DNA of 64,000 bases from positions 1 to 64,000 of the forward strand of contig JALHRS010000014.1 in the NCBI GenBank assembly GCA_022841325.1. The letters are read 5' to 3'. Both the position numbers and the translations under genes were made by a program. The notes beneath the pieces are model-generated. The model saw only the letters and a list, made by a program, of their open reading frames with translations, did not search any database and had not been told where the DNA came from. The stretch is from Lysobacterales bacterium. Its GTDB lineage: Bacteria > Pseudomonadota > Gammaproteobacteria > Xanthomonadales > SZUA-5. This document shows, piece after piece, positions 26,561 to 37,170 of the stretch (positions within the stretch are counted from its first letter, which is position 1; each line of letters begins with the position of its first letter).

Positions 26561-26950
26561 TCAGCCCTGCCCGGCCCGCCGGTGGCTGAAGATGAAATAG
26601 CGGCGGATGCCGAAATTCCAGAAGAACACCACGCCGGTCGCCAGCACCTTGGCGATCAGCACATCCACGCCCAGTTGCCTGAAGAACATCCACAATGCGA
26701 ACTGGTTCATCGCCAGCCCCATGGCGCTGACCAGAAACACCAGACCGATCTCGGTGCCTTTGCCGAAGCGCACCCCGGAGGTGAACACAAAGAGGATCGA
26801 CAGCACATAGTTGACCGCGGTGGCCAGCACGAAACTGATGGCAGACGCGCTGAACCAGTGCCAGCCGAGCAGCTTGACCAGAATGGCGAACACCGTGAAG
26901 TCGACGGCTGCGGCAGCGCCACCGACCAGAAAATAGCGGGCGATGATCAC
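26561..26950 (-). CDS. GtrA-family membrane protein
   Basis: The 129-residue protein has four transmembrane segments and the GtrA pattern: [17 protein letters not shown] at the start, [18 protein letters not shown] in the middle and [13 protein letters not shown] at the end. GtrA proteins are thought to flip or present undecaprenyl-phosphate-linked sugars. The GTG start overlaps the stop codon of the upstream glycosyltransferase (GTGA), giving tight coupling with that gene. An upstream in-frame GTG at 26977 is less likely. Confidence 0.88.
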   Translation of the reverse strand: MIIARYFLVGGAAAAVDFTVFAILVKLLGWHWFSASAISFVLATAVNYVLSILFVFTSGVRFGKGTEIGLVFLVSAMGLAMNQFALWMFFRQLGVDVLIAKVLATGVVFFWNFGIRRYFIFSHRRAGQG

Positions 26951-27636
26951 CGCAGCAGGTTGTATTTGAGGATGCACCAGATCGCACGCACGCCATCGCG
27001 CCAGCCGATCTTCTTGCCTTCGGCATAGGTGCGGCCATGATAGGAAATGCCGACTTCGTAGATGCGGCAGCCGGTACGCGCCACCTTGGCGGTGATTTCC
27101 GGCTCGAAGCCGAAGCGCTTTTCCTCGATCTTGATGCCCTGGATGATTTCCCGACGGAAGACCTTGTAGCAGGTCTCCATGTCGGTCAGGTTCAGATTGG
27201 TGAACATGTTCGACATCAGCGTCAGGAAGCCATTGCCCAGGCTGTGCCAGAAATACAGCACGCGGTGCGGATGGCCGCCCATGAAGCGCGAGCCAAAGAC
27301 CACATCGGCCTGATCCTGCAGGATCGGCGCCAGCAGGATCGGATACTCATTGGGGTCATATTCCAGATCGGCATCCTGGATCAGCACCACGTCGCCAGTG
27401 GCGGCGGCGATACCATCGCGCACCGCCGCCCCCTTGCCCTGATTGACCGGGTGGATCACCAGCTTGTGGATGCGCTCACGCAGCGCCCCGGTCAACAATT
27501 GCTGGGTACCGTCGGTGGAGGCGTCATCAACGACGATGATTTCCTTGTCCGCATGCGGCGAGTTCTCCACCGCCGTAATCACTTGGGCGATGGTCGCAAG
27601 CTCGTTGTAGCAGGGAATCACCACACTCAGACGCAT
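26947..27636 (-). CDS. Family 2 glycosyltransferase (polyprenyl-phosphate sugar synthase type)
   Basis: The 229-residue GT-A fold enzyme has VVIPCYNE at the N terminus, [10 protein letters not shown] (Asp37-38), [12 protein letters not shown] and the metal-binding DAD at 88-90 in [11 protein letters not shown]. It resembles dolichol- or undecaprenyl-phosphate mannosyl/glucosyltransferases. It has no C-terminal membrane spans, and that role is probably filled by the coupled GtrA protein. Together they likely make a lipid-linked sugar donor for surface glycan modification. It begins 39 bases after asnS on the same strand. Confidence 0.9.
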   Translation of the reverse strand: MRLSVVIPCYNELATIAQVITAVENSPHADKEIIVVDDASTDGTQQLLTGALRERIHKLVIHPVNQGKGAAVRDGIAAATGDVVLIQDADLEYDPNEYPILLAPILQDQADVVFGSRFMGGHPHRVLYFWHSLGNGFLTLMSNMFTNLNLTDMETCYKVFRREIIQGIKIEEKRFGFEPEITAKVARTGCRIYEVGISYHGRTYAEGKKIGWRDGVRAIWCILKYNLLR

Positions 27637-27674
27637 ATCAGCTCAACTCCGAAGCCAGATGGCCCACTTGCCAC

Positions 27675-29075
<1,401 letters not shown>

Positions 29076-29185
29076 GCTCTTGATTTCCCGATGATCGAAC
29101 CGCATCTAGCGGCGAGGCCCGGGATGATACAGTGGCCGACAGAGACTGGCGCCCCGACCATTCGGCGCCCCGCAACAAAGTGAGT

Positions 29186-29530
29186 ATGAATATGCCGATC
29201 ACCCTGACTCCCGCCGCCGCCGATCGCGTCCGCCACTTCGTGGTCGAACAGGGCGGTGGCATCGGCTTGCGGCTGGGTGTGCGCAAGACTGGCTGCAGCG
29301 GCTGGGCCTACACCGTCGACAAGGCCGAGGCCATCGGCGACGGCGATCAGGTCTTCGAACAGCTCGGCGTCAAGGTCGTCATCGACGCCAAGGCCCTGGC
29401 CCTGCTCGACGGCACCGAAGTCGATTTCGTGCGTCAGGGCCTGAACCGCAACTTCGTCTTCCGCAATCCCAACGTCGCCGGCGAATGCGGCTGCGGCGAG
29501 AGCTTCTCGGTGGAGCGGACGGCGATCTGA
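29186..29530 (+). CDS. A-type iron-sulfur carrier (IscA-like)
   Basis: The 114-residue protein has the three conserved Cys of A-type carriers: Cys37 in KTGCSGWAY and Cys101/Cys103 in ECGCGESF. It delivers Fe-S clusters to target proteins in the cytoplasm. It is an IscA/SufA-like paralogue of the ErpA encoded at 36755. The KTGCSGWAY form resembles IscA more than ErpA. No isc or suf genes are next to it; it is divergent from asnS. The ATG at 29186 fits the family start and follows AAAGTGAG. Confidence 0.88.
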   Translation: MNMPITLTPAAADRVRHFVVEQGGGIGLRLGVRKTGCSGWAYTVDKAEAIGDGDQVFEQLGVKVVIDAKALALLDGTEVDFVRQGLNRNFVFRNPNVAGECGCGESFSVERTAI

Positions 29531-29564
29531 GCGGCGCAGCAGGACCACAGCATCCGAGCGTTTC

Positions 29565-29660
29565 TCCGCAAAGGACGCATTGGCAGTCTTTCGCCCTCGC
29601 ACTGGGGAAAGGGGCACTGACTGCCCACCTCCATTTGCCCTTTCTTGCGTCCTTTGCGGA
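29565..29660. repeat. Inverted TCCGCAAAGGACGCA element
   Basis: Perfect 15-bp arms, TCCGCAAAGGACGCA (29565-29579) and TGCGTCCTTTGCGGA (29646-29660), enclose 66 bases that contain a CAGTC...GACTG inner pair. It lies between the convergent IscA-like gene and the histidine kinase gene and may act as a terminator or be a small mobile repeat. Confidence 0.75.
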
Positions 29661-29704
29661 CGTAGTCTGCTTTCCAGACCGCCAGACAACGATGTCCGAT
29701 GCGC

Positions 29705-32506
29705 TTAGTTGCCAGCGGTCTTCAACAAGCGCTCCAGTTCATCCGAGGCGCGCCGGAACTCGATGCCGGCCTGTCTGGCCATGCCCATCGCATCGCGCAG
29801 GGTACCGGCGCGGGCACCGTGTTCGATCAGTTTGGCCACGTCGGACAAGGCCATGGCGCCGAGGTTGGCACTGGTCGATTTCAACGAGTGCGCCGGGGCG
29901 ATCATTCCCGCCACGTCTCCACGTTCGGCGGCGGCTGACAGGATCTGCAGGTTCTTCGGCGTGTCTTCGAGGTACACCCGGACCAGAGACGTGAACTCGC
30001 TGCCCATGACATCGATCAGTTCGTTGACGATGCTCTCGTTGATCGACGGCGCCGAGGGCGTGAGCTTGACGGGTTCGGAAGTACGCAGCGGGGCCGGTGC
30101 AGACGCCTGAGCCGCTGCCGGTGCTTTCGCCGCTGGCGTCATTTCCGCCGCCGGCACCGAGGGCCGGTTCTTCGGCATCCACTTGCGGATGGTCTGTTCC
30201 AGCAGTCCCCGATTCAGCGGTTTGGACATGTAGTCGTCCATACCCGAAGCCAGGCACTTTTCCCGGTCACCAGCCATCGCATTGGCGGTCATGGCGATGA
30301 TCGGGATCCGGATGAGCGAGCGCTCCTGCTCCAGCGTGCGCCGCGAGCGCGTGGCGGTGTAGCCATCCATGACCGGCATCTGACAGTCCATCAGCACCAC
30401 GTCATAGCTGCCGCGGCCCATCATCTCGAAGGCTTCCTTGCCGTTCTCGGCCACGTCGAAACTGATGCCAATCAGTGACAGCAGACGTTGCGCCACCTGG
30501 CGGTTGACCGGATTGTCCTCGACCAGCAGGGCATGACCGCTGAGCTTGGCCGGCGGCTGGGCGTCAGTGGCGACCGGCGCTGCGGCCTCTGCGGCGGCTC
30601 CGCCACCCAGACGCGCAGCCTCCTCCAGCAGGTTGAAGCGCCGCTCTCCCGGAGCCTCAACCTCCAGCAGCTTGTTCAGCGCCTGCATCAGATCGGACTC
30701 GCTGAACTGACGCTTCACCTGGGCCATGCGCGCGGGTTCGACCGTCAGTTCCGCAGGCGCCGGATCTTCGCCCTCGAAGAAGACCAGTTTCAGGCGCTCG
30801 AGAATGGGCTCGCGACCGACGTTGCGAGCCAATGCCGGTGCCGTGTTGCGCATGCTGCCGAGATCTACCAGCGCCACATCAAAGGCCCAGTTCTCGCCCA
30901 GCGTGGCCGAGGACTTGAGCTTGCTGATGGCATCGGCGGTGGTGTTGGTGGCGATCTGGCTGATACCCCAGCTCTGGCAGTAGCCGGTCAGGCGCTGGGT
31001 CAGCTTGGCATCGGTGCTCACGATCAGCGCGCGCGCACCCGAGAGATCGCGACGATTGGCGCCGACATCACCAATGGCCTTCAGAAAGGAGACGCTGAAC
31101 CAGAACACCGAGCCCTTGCCGAGCTCGCTCTTGAGCCCGATCTTGCCGCCCATCAACTCGATGATGCGCTTGCAGATCACCAGACCGAGACCCGTGCCCC
31201 CGTAGTTGCGGGTGGTTGAGGTATCCGCCTGGGAGAAGGGCTGGAACAACTTCTCGGCCTTCTCCGGGGGAATGCCGACGCCGGTATCTCGGACGGCGAA
31301 CAGAACCTCGGAATGGGTGCGCGTTTCACCACGCTTGCTGATCTGGATCTGGATCGAGCCCTTCTCGGTGAACTTGATGGCATTACTGACCAGATTGGAC
31401 AGCACCTGGCGTAACCGCACGGGATCGCCCCGGCAGGCCAGACGGACATTCGGGTCAAAGCTGACACTGAGTTTCAGGCCCTTGTTCTCGGACGCCCTGT
31501 CCATCAGGCGCGTCACCGAATCGACCACTTCCTTCAGGTTCAGTCCGACCGTTTCCAGTTCGAGCTTGTTGGCCTCGATCTTGGAGTAGTCGAGGATGTC
31601 GTCGATGATGCGCAGCAGATGCCGCGCCGAGGAGTAGGCGGTATTCAGATACTCGCGCTGGTCTACCTCCAGCTTGGTATCACGCAGGATCTCCAGCAAG
31701 GGAATGATCCCGTTCAACGGCGTGCGCATTTCATGGCTCATGGTGGCCAGGAATTCGCCCTTCGCCATGTTCGCTGATTCGGCCGCCTGCTTGGCCGATT
31801 CCATTTCCTTTTCCAGATTGCGGTGGCGCTCCAGTTCCGTGCGCAGCTGGATCAGCTCATTGGCATCAACCACCGGCCTGGATTCGGGCGAGCTGTCCTT
31901 CTCACGCTCCCGGCGCGAGGCAAAGAACTCGGCAAAACTGGGTTTTTGCGACTCGATCCGGGCTTCCGCCAACAGCGACATGCGGCGCTCGATCAGCAGA
32001 TTCAGAATGACCAGCAACACCGACAGCAGCGCTGCCGTCCACTCGGCCTCACGTCCTCCCAGCAGCAGGAAGACCATCGGCGCCAGCAACAGCACCAGCA
32101 CGCCAACCAGGAATCGGAACTCGGAGGCAAACAGCCAGACGCTGGCCGTGGCCAGACCAGCAATGGTCAGGACCATCGGCATGTTGTAGTCGCCGCGCGG
32201 CAGGATGCCGTAGGCGACACCGCCATATCCCCAGCTGAGCGCGCTGAGGACCAGCAGGGCCTGCGCCACCAGCAGTGCCCGATCGGCATCGCGTTCGAGC
32301 AGAAGCCACCACATGAAGAAGGCAGCGATGCCGAGCAGCAGATGCACCGCCCCCCAGCCCAGAAGCTCGGTGCCGGGTGCCCAAGACAGCGCCGCCAGCA
32401 CCGTCAACATGGCCAGCACCGCGCTGCCGACGCACCAGTACAGTACCGCCTCTACGCCGGTTTGCTGACGCCATCTTGCTGCGTCTGCCTGGCCCCCATC
32501 ACTCAT
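29705..32506 (-). CDS. Hybrid sensor histidine kinase (RpfC-like)
   Basis: The 933-residue protein has an N-terminal membrane region of about six or seven spans (residues 20-172), a coiled linker (about 215-250), a HisKA domain with His258 in ATMSHEMRTPLNG, a HATPase domain (VSNAIKFT, RDTGVGIPPEKAEKLF, NYGGTGLGL), two receivers and an Hpt domain. The first receiver (about 490-615) is degenerate. The second is canonical with Asp707 in VVLMDCQMP. The Hpt His is 873 in PAHSLKSTSANLG. This is the layout of RpfC/BarA-type kinases. It lies 35 bases downstream of the 919-aa signalling gene and is probably co-transcribed with it. Confidence 0.92.
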   Translation of the reverse strand: MSDGGQADAARWRQQTGVEAVLYWCVGSAVLAMLTVLAALSWAPGTELLGWGAVHLLLGIAAFFMWWLLLERDADRALLVAQALLVLSALSWGYGGVAYGILPRGDYNMPMVLTIAGLATASVWLFASEFRFLVGVLVLLLAPMVFLLLGGREAEWTAALLSVLLVILNLLIERRMSLLAEARIESQKPSFAEFFASRREREKDSSPESRPVVDANELIQLRTELERHRNLEKEMESAKQAAESANMAKGEFLATMSHEMRTPLNGIIPLLEILRDTKLEVDQREYLNTAYSSARHLLRIIDDILDYSKIEANKLELETVGLNLKEVVDSVTRLMDRASENKGLKLSVSFDPNVRLACRGDPVRLRQVLSNLVSNAIKFTEKGSIQIQISKRGETRTHSEVLFAVRDTGVGIPPEKAEKLFQPFSQADTSTTRNYGGTGLGLVICKRIIELMGGKIGLKSELGKGSVFWFSVSFLKAIGDVGANRRDLSGARALIVSTDAKLTQRLTGYCQSWGISQIATNTTADAISKLKSSATLGENWAFDVALVDLGSMRNTAPALARNVGREPILERLKLVFFEGEDPAPAELTVEPARMAQVKRQFSESDLMQALNKLLEVEAPGERRFNLLEEAARLGGGAAAEAAAPVATDAQPPAKLSGHALLVEDNPVNRQVAQRLLSLIGISFDVAENGKEAFEMMGRGSYDVVLMDCQMPVMDGYTATRSRRTLEQERSLIRIPIIAMTANAMAGDREKCLASGMDDYMSKPLNRGLLEQTIRKWMPKNRPSVPAAEMTPAAKAPAAAQASAPAPLRTSEPVKLTPSAPSINESIVNELIDVMGSEFTSLVRVYLEDTPKNLQILSAAAERGDVAGMIAPAHSLKSTSANLGAMALSDVAKLIEHGARAGTLRDAMGMARQAGIEFRRASDELERLLKTAGN

Positions 32507-32541
32507 GCCGCCCCCTCTCGAATATCGTTATCGCTGGACCG

Positions 32542-35301
32542 TCACAATGCCGATGCGCTGAAGTCAAAGCCCAGTTCGGTACCTGGTTGCTGCACGAAGT
32601 TACCCTGGATCAGATCCACGCCCATGGTCCACAAGGCGGCCGCGCTCTGCGCTGTTTCCACCTTGGGTGCAATGACATAACGACCACCGTCGTGCGCGGC
32701 GCGCACCAGCGTGCGCAATTCATCGGCATGGGCATTGATGTTGGAGCCGCGGGTGTACTTGTCAGCCAGTTTCAGATAGTCGGTGGCGATCACACCCAGC
32801 AGTTGCAGTGCCGTCAAACCACCATCGTACTCGTCAATGACGATACGCACGCCAAGCTCGCGCACCTCGTTGAAGAAGCTCAAGGCCTCGCTCATGCTGG
32901 CCAGCACGTCGCTGAGCTTGAGCTCAAGTGCGATCGACTCCGGGGCGATGCGGCGGGTATCCAGCAGCTGCCGCAGCCAGGGCACGCGCTCTTCGTCGCG
33001 CGTGCTCTCCACCGACTGATTGACAAACAGACGCACTGGACGGCCCTGACGCTTGCGCTCCTCGATCACCCGCAGGCACTTGGCCACGCACCAGCGATCC
33101 ACGGCCGCCAGCAAGCCCGCGCCACGCGCGGCGGCGATCACCTCAGGCGCACCGATGATCTCGCCGGCACTGCCGCGCAGGCGCAACAGCACCTCGTACT
33201 GCTCCTCGCCGGTGGAATGCAGGGAGACGATGGGCTGGAACAGCAACTGGAAGCCATCGGTTTCCAGCGCCCGGGCAATGGCTTCGACCAGGCCACTGCC
33301 CGCCGTCACGGGCTCGGGCTGATAGACCAGTACCGCGGCCTCCTCCTTGCCCTGCCGAGCCCTGGAACAGGCTCGCTCAGCCGCATTGAGCATATCGGCG
33401 GCATCGGCGATGTGCGCCGAGAACAGCGCGATGCCGATCCGGGCCGACACGCTGACACGCAGCTGTTCCGCTTCGAGCTCCTGATCCGCGATCCTTTGCG
33501 AGAGCTCATGTGCCAGCGCTTCCAGCTCTGGCGCCTCACGCGCCGGACTGAGCAGCAGGAAGCTGGAATCACCATAGCGCGCCGCGTACTCGTCGGGACG
33601 GGTGACACTGGCGATATTGGCGCCCAGTTCGCGCATGACCGGTTCATAGGCGGCCAGGCCGTACTGCTCGCGGATGCTCTGGGCGCCCTCGATCTCGATG
33701 AAGAGCACGCCACCCTGCCGACCCCGATCCTCGGCACCCAGAAGGTCATTCAGGCGGTCGATGACGAAGGTACGATGGAACAGACCGGTACTCGAATCCT
33801 TGGGGTCGAGCACCCGCTTGCGCGCCAGCTGGCGGGCGCGCCGGGCACGGTTGTTGACGGCGGAAATCAGAAACTTCGGCCGAATCGGTTTGGCCAGGAA
33901 GTCATCACCGCCGGCCGACAGCGCCTCGAAGTGCTTTTCCGAATCCTGCTCGCCGGACAGGAACACGATCGGCGTGTTGATGAACTGATCGCGCTCGCGA
34001 ATGATCGAGGTCAGTTCCATGCCGGAGATGTTCGGCATGTACAGATCCATCAGGATCAGGTCCGGGCGGAACTGCTCGAGCTTCTCCAGCGTGTCCAGCG
34101 CATCGGTCACCGCCAGCGTTTCCATGCCGGCCTTGCGCAGGACCGATTCCGCGAACATCGCCTGGGAACGATCATCCTCCACGATCATCACCCGGAAGGG
34201 ATCGCCAGCCTCGGTTTCAACCAGCTCCCGCACCCGTATCGAGGCCTCGTGCGCGGGAAGCGGCAAGGGCAGGAAGGAATCGACACCCGCACGCATGGCC
34301 TTGAGCCGGGCGCCGAGATCGTTGTGTTCGGCAAAGGCCACCAACGGCAACTTCCCGGGAACCCGCTGGCGCACCCGTTTGACGAATTCGCCCAGATGCT
34401 CGATCTGGTCAAAGAAGGCCGCATCGATCAGGATCAGATCAGGAGCCAGCGAGCCCAGCATCTCTTTCAGCTCTTCCGGGCTTTCCAGACGCTCGACGGC
34501 GTAACCCAACTGACCCAGCCCCTGGGTCAGCTCGCGCGCGAAGGGTGCAATGTCGGCCAGATAGAAGATGCGCCCGGTCCGCGCCCGCGGGGCCGGCTTC
34601 TCGGCGCCGTCATCGGGTGCGGGCGCAGCCGGCTCAGGCTCGACTCTGGACTGCTCCAGACGGGTGCGCTCGGCGGCATCAGCCACATCCAGCGCGAACA
34701 CCGAGCCGGCATTGACCAGTCGTGGCGCCTCTTCGATGATCGGCGGCAGTCCCTGTGGCTCGGGATCCCCATGCGACCAGGTCTGCGGCGTGGTTGCCGC
34801 CGGAGCAGCGCGCGGAGCGCCGTGAGTCTCGCTGGTCAACATGGCCACATCGCGATGGCTGAAACGCCGCCAGTATTCCTCCGGCGGATTCAGCCCCACC
34901 GGCACATGAACCTGCCCGGGGCGCTCCGGCATGGGCACAATGAAGTCGCGGGCCGTCCTGATCTTGGGCGTTTCCGGCTCGGCGGTCGTGGCCAGTGCTT
35001 CGAGGCGGTTCTCGATGGCGGCCTTGAGATCGGCGCCAGGCATACGCAGCTCGCGAATCAGGGGCTCCAGCAACTGCTCGATCTGGAACAGCGCCTCGCT
35101 GGCATCCACCAGACCGTAACGGCCGGCCGCGCCGGCAAGACCCTGGATGTCCTGGTAGAGCAAGGTGACGGTATTGACGTCCCAAACGCCGCGGCAGACA
35201 CGGTACCCGCGCTTGCGCACTGCCTCAAGGCGACGCGGCAGATGCTTCAGGAATGCCTGACGAAGCTCGGCGTTTTGCTGTGACTCATCCTTGGGTAGCA
35301 C
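32542..35301 (-). CDS. Degenerate Hpt-REC-REC-GGDEF-EAL protein
   Basis: The 919-residue protein has an Hpt-like helix bundle (residues 10-100), a Pro/Ala-rich linker, a first receiver (about 243-362), a second receiver (about 369-490, Asp419 in LILMDLYMP, Lys471), a GGDEF-like domain (about 500-660) and an EAL-like domain (about 670-910). Several key residues are lost: Gln53 sits where the Hpt phospho-His is expected, the GGDEF loop reads YGDSS (576-580), and the EAL catalytic DDFG is DEYDGG (823-828). A signalling scaffold or c-di-GMP sensor is likelier than an enzyme, in the manner of FimX. It precedes the hybrid kinase. Confidence 0.88.
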   Translation of the reverse strand: MLPKDESQQNAELRQAFLKHLPRRLEAVRKRGYRVCRGVWDVNTVTLLYQDIQGLAGAAGRYGLVDASEALFQIEQLLEPLIRELRMPGADLKAAIENRLEALATTAEPETPKIRTARDFIVPMPERPGQVHVPVGLNPPEEYWRRFSHRDVAMLTSETHGAPRAAPAATTPQTWSHGDPEPQGLPPIIEEAPRLVNAGSVFALDVADAAERTRLEQSRVEPEPAAPAPDDGAEKPAPRARTGRIFYLADIAPFARELTQGLGQLGYAVERLESPEELKEMLGSLAPDLILIDAAFFDQIEHLGEFVKRVRQRVPGKLPLVAFAEHNDLGARLKAMRAGVDSFLPLPLPAHEASIRVRELVETEAGDPFRVMIVEDDRSQAMFAESVLRKAGMETLAVTDALDTLEKLEQFRPDLILMDLYMPNISGMELTSIIRERDQFINTPIVFLSGEQDSEKHFEALSAGGDDFLAKPIRPKFLISAVNNRARRARQLARKRVLDPKDSSTGLFHRTFVIDRLNDLLGAEDRGRQGGVLFIEIEGAQSIREQYGLAAYEPVMRELGANIASVTRPDEYAARYGDSSFLLLSPAREAPELEALAHELSQRIADQELEAEQLRVSVSARIGIALFSAHIADAADMLNAAERACSRARQGKEEAAVLVYQPEPVTAGSGLVEAIARALETDGFQLLFQPIVSLHSTGEEQYEVLLRLRGSAGEIIGAPEVIAAARGAGLLAAVDRWCVAKCLRVIEERKRQGRPVRLFVNQSVESTRDEERVPWLRQLLDTRRIAPESIALELKLSDVLASMSEALSFFNEVRELGVRIVIDEYDGGLTALQLLGVIATDYLKLADKYTRGSNINAHADELRTLVRAAHDGGRYVIAPKVETAQSAAALWTMGVDLIQGNFVQQPGTELGFDFSASAL

Positions 35302-35577
35302 GGCAGGCTCTGAGCACGAGATGGCTCGACTATACCAGCGGGCTCTGCCGGCAAAAGCCCGATCGGGACGATCCGTCGAAATGTTTGCGAGTTGCGCATG
35401 AACAGCCCCGGCCGAAAACTTGTGCGCGGCGGGAATCGGCGTCTATAAGCCCTAGCGCCGCCCGCAAATTGCTACTGTGCCGGGCTGCTGTCACCCGTTT
35501 TCTGCAGCGGGCGTGGTTCGCGGCTGCCCGCGCCGCCCGATTGCAGCCACCTTGAGGCTTGCCCTGTACCCGGTCCG

Positions 35578-36297
35578 ATGAGCTCCAGACGCACTCTGCT
35601 GTACGAAGACGACCTGCGCCGCAACCGTCGCCGCAGCTGGCTGATCGCCTTGCTGTGGATCGGCAGCCTGGCGACCCTGTATCTGCTGATGCGCTACGTC
35701 CTGATGCCGGACTTCGCACAGGTCGCCAGCGAGCTGGCGCATACGCGCCGGGCGTTGTCGGAGTCCAGGGCCGAAATCGAGCGATTGCAGCAGCGGCTGG
35801 CCCAGCACCAGCGTGGCGAACAGGTGGCCGAGAACGCCAACAAGGAGCTGCAGCAGGCCCTGGCCAGTCGCCAGGAAGAGATTGCCTCGCTGCGCAATGA
35901 CCTCAGCTTCTTCCAGCGCCTGATGGAAGGCGGTGCCCAGCAGGCCGGTCTGGCAGTGCACAGCCTGAGTTTGCGGGCCACCGACGATCCGCGCTCATTT
36001 CAGTTCGCACTGACGTTGAGTCAGAATCTCAAGCGCAACCGCCAGGCCTCGGGCCGGGTCGAGATCTTCGTCAGTGGCGCCGATGGCGACCAGAGCAAGC
36101 GCCTGGGTCTGGATGCGCTGGGCGGCACCGGGCCCGGGCTGGAGTTTTCCTTCAAGTACTTTCAGCAGCTGACAGGAATGATCATGCTACCCGAAGGCTT
36201 CAAGCCCGGCTCGGTCAGCCTCAAGGTCATCCCCCAGGGTGGTGGCCCGGTGGAGCGGGAATTCATGTGGAAGGACGTGATCCAACAAGGGAGTTGA
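35578..36297 (+). CDS. DUF6776-type membrane-anchored coiled-coil protein
   Basis: The 239-residue protein has one transmembrane segment (residues 21-41), then a long coiled coil (about 48-115, rich in Glu, Gln, Arg and Leu) and a C-terminal beta-rich domain (FQFALTLSQNLKRNRQASG onward). This fits the DUF6776 family, whose function is not established. The stop codon is followed after two bases by the bactofilin start, so they form an operon and may act together at the envelope. The 276 bases upstream show no gene. Confidence 0.8.
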   Translation: MSSRRTLLYEDDLRRNRRRSWLIALLWIGSLATLYLLMRYVLMPDFAQVASELAHTRRALSESRAEIERLQQRLAQHQRGEQVAENANKELQQALASRQEEIASLRNDLSFFQRLMEGGAQQAGLAVHSLSLRATDDPRSFQFALTLSQNLKRNRQASGRVEIFVSGADGDQSKRLGLDALGGTGPGLEFSFKYFQQLTGMIMLPEGFKPGSVSLKVIPQGGGPVEREFMWKDVIQQGS

Positions 36298-36299
36298 CG

Positions 36300-36707
36300 A
36301 TGTTCGGCGACAAGAAAACCAGCAAATCCATCCCTGCGGGCGCCATCGAATGCCTGGTGGGCGAACGCATGAACATTGTCGGCGATGTCCGGTTCGCCGG
36401 CAGCTTCATCGTCGAAGGCCGCATCAAGGGCACGGTGATCGCAGAGGAATCGGGCGATGCCGTGCTGAAACTGTACGAGCGTGGCCAGATCGAGGGCCAG
36501 GTTCAGGTGCCGCAGGCAGAAATTCACGGCGAGATGCTGGGCGACGTGGTATCCGAGAAGCTGATTCTGGGATCCACCGCCCGGGTACGCGGCAATCTCT
36601 ACTACCGGGTGCTGGAGATGGCGGCCGGCGCCCAGGTCAACGGACAGATGGTCCACCAGGAAGAGCCGCGCAAGCAGCTCGCCGGACCGGAGGCCGAAGC
36701 GTCTTGA
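36300..36707 (+). CDS. Bactofilin
   Basis: The 135-residue protein contains the DUF583 right-handed beta-helix typical of bactofilins, with regular strands such as NIVGDVRFAGSFIVEGRIKG and KLILGSTARVRGNLYYRV. Bactofilins polymerise into cytoskeletal filaments at the membrane and often organise peptidoglycan enzymes or cell shape. AAGGGAG lies before the ATG. It directly follows the DUF6776 gene and precedes erpA. The short charged tails on both sides are usual. Confidence 0.93.
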   Translation: MFGDKKTSKSIPAGAIECLVGERMNIVGDVRFAGSFIVEGRIKGTVIAEESGDAVLKLYERGQIEGQVQVPQAEIHGEMLGDVVSEKLILGSTARVRGNLYYRVLEMAAGAQVNGQMVHQEEPRKQLAGPEAEAS

Positions 36708-36754
36708 AAACGGCGCCCGGCGGCCGCATCTACTGAGCTTTGAGGGTATGCATC

Positions 36755-37102
36755 ATGACTGAAGCCATTGCCGAGGAAAGCATGGTCTTTACCAGCGCAG
36801 CCGCCCACAAGGTGCGCGAGCTGATGCTGGAGGAAGGCAATCCGGCCCTGAAGTTGAGGGTCTACATCCAGGGCGGCGGCTGCTCGGGGTTCCAGTATGG
36901 TTTCAGCTTCGACGAACAGGCGGCCGAAGACGATCTCGCCATCGAAACCGATGGCGTGACCCTGGTGGTCGATCCGATCAGCCTGCAATACCTGGCCGGC
37001 GCCGAAGTCGACTACTCGGAGAGCCTGCAGGGCGCGCAGTTCGTCATTCGCAATCCGAATGCCAAGACCACCTGCGGCTGCGGTTCCTCGTTTGCGGTCT
37101 GA
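36755..37102 (+). CDS. erpA: Iron-sulfur cluster insertion protein ErpA
   Basis: The 115-residue A-type carrier has Cys43 in [11 protein letters not shown] and Cys107/Cys109 in TTCGCGSSF. The GFSFDE stretch after the first Cys and the overall length match ErpA, which delivers clusters to enzymes such as IspG. The start MTEAIAEES was chosen over one five codons earlier. It is on the same strand as the bactofilin gene and nudC. A second A-type carrier is encoded at 29186. Confidence 0.95.
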   Translation: MTEAIAEESMVFTSAAAHKVRELMLEEGNPALKLRVYIQGGGCSGFQYGFSFDEQAAEDDLAIETDGVTLVVDPISLQYLAGAEVDYSESLQGAQFVIRNPNAKTTCGCGSSFAV

Positions 37103-37170
37103 GGCCTCGCGCCTGCTTCGACCTGGTCGGCACGCAGTCCGGCCACGACCACTGTCCAGAGGCGGATCTG

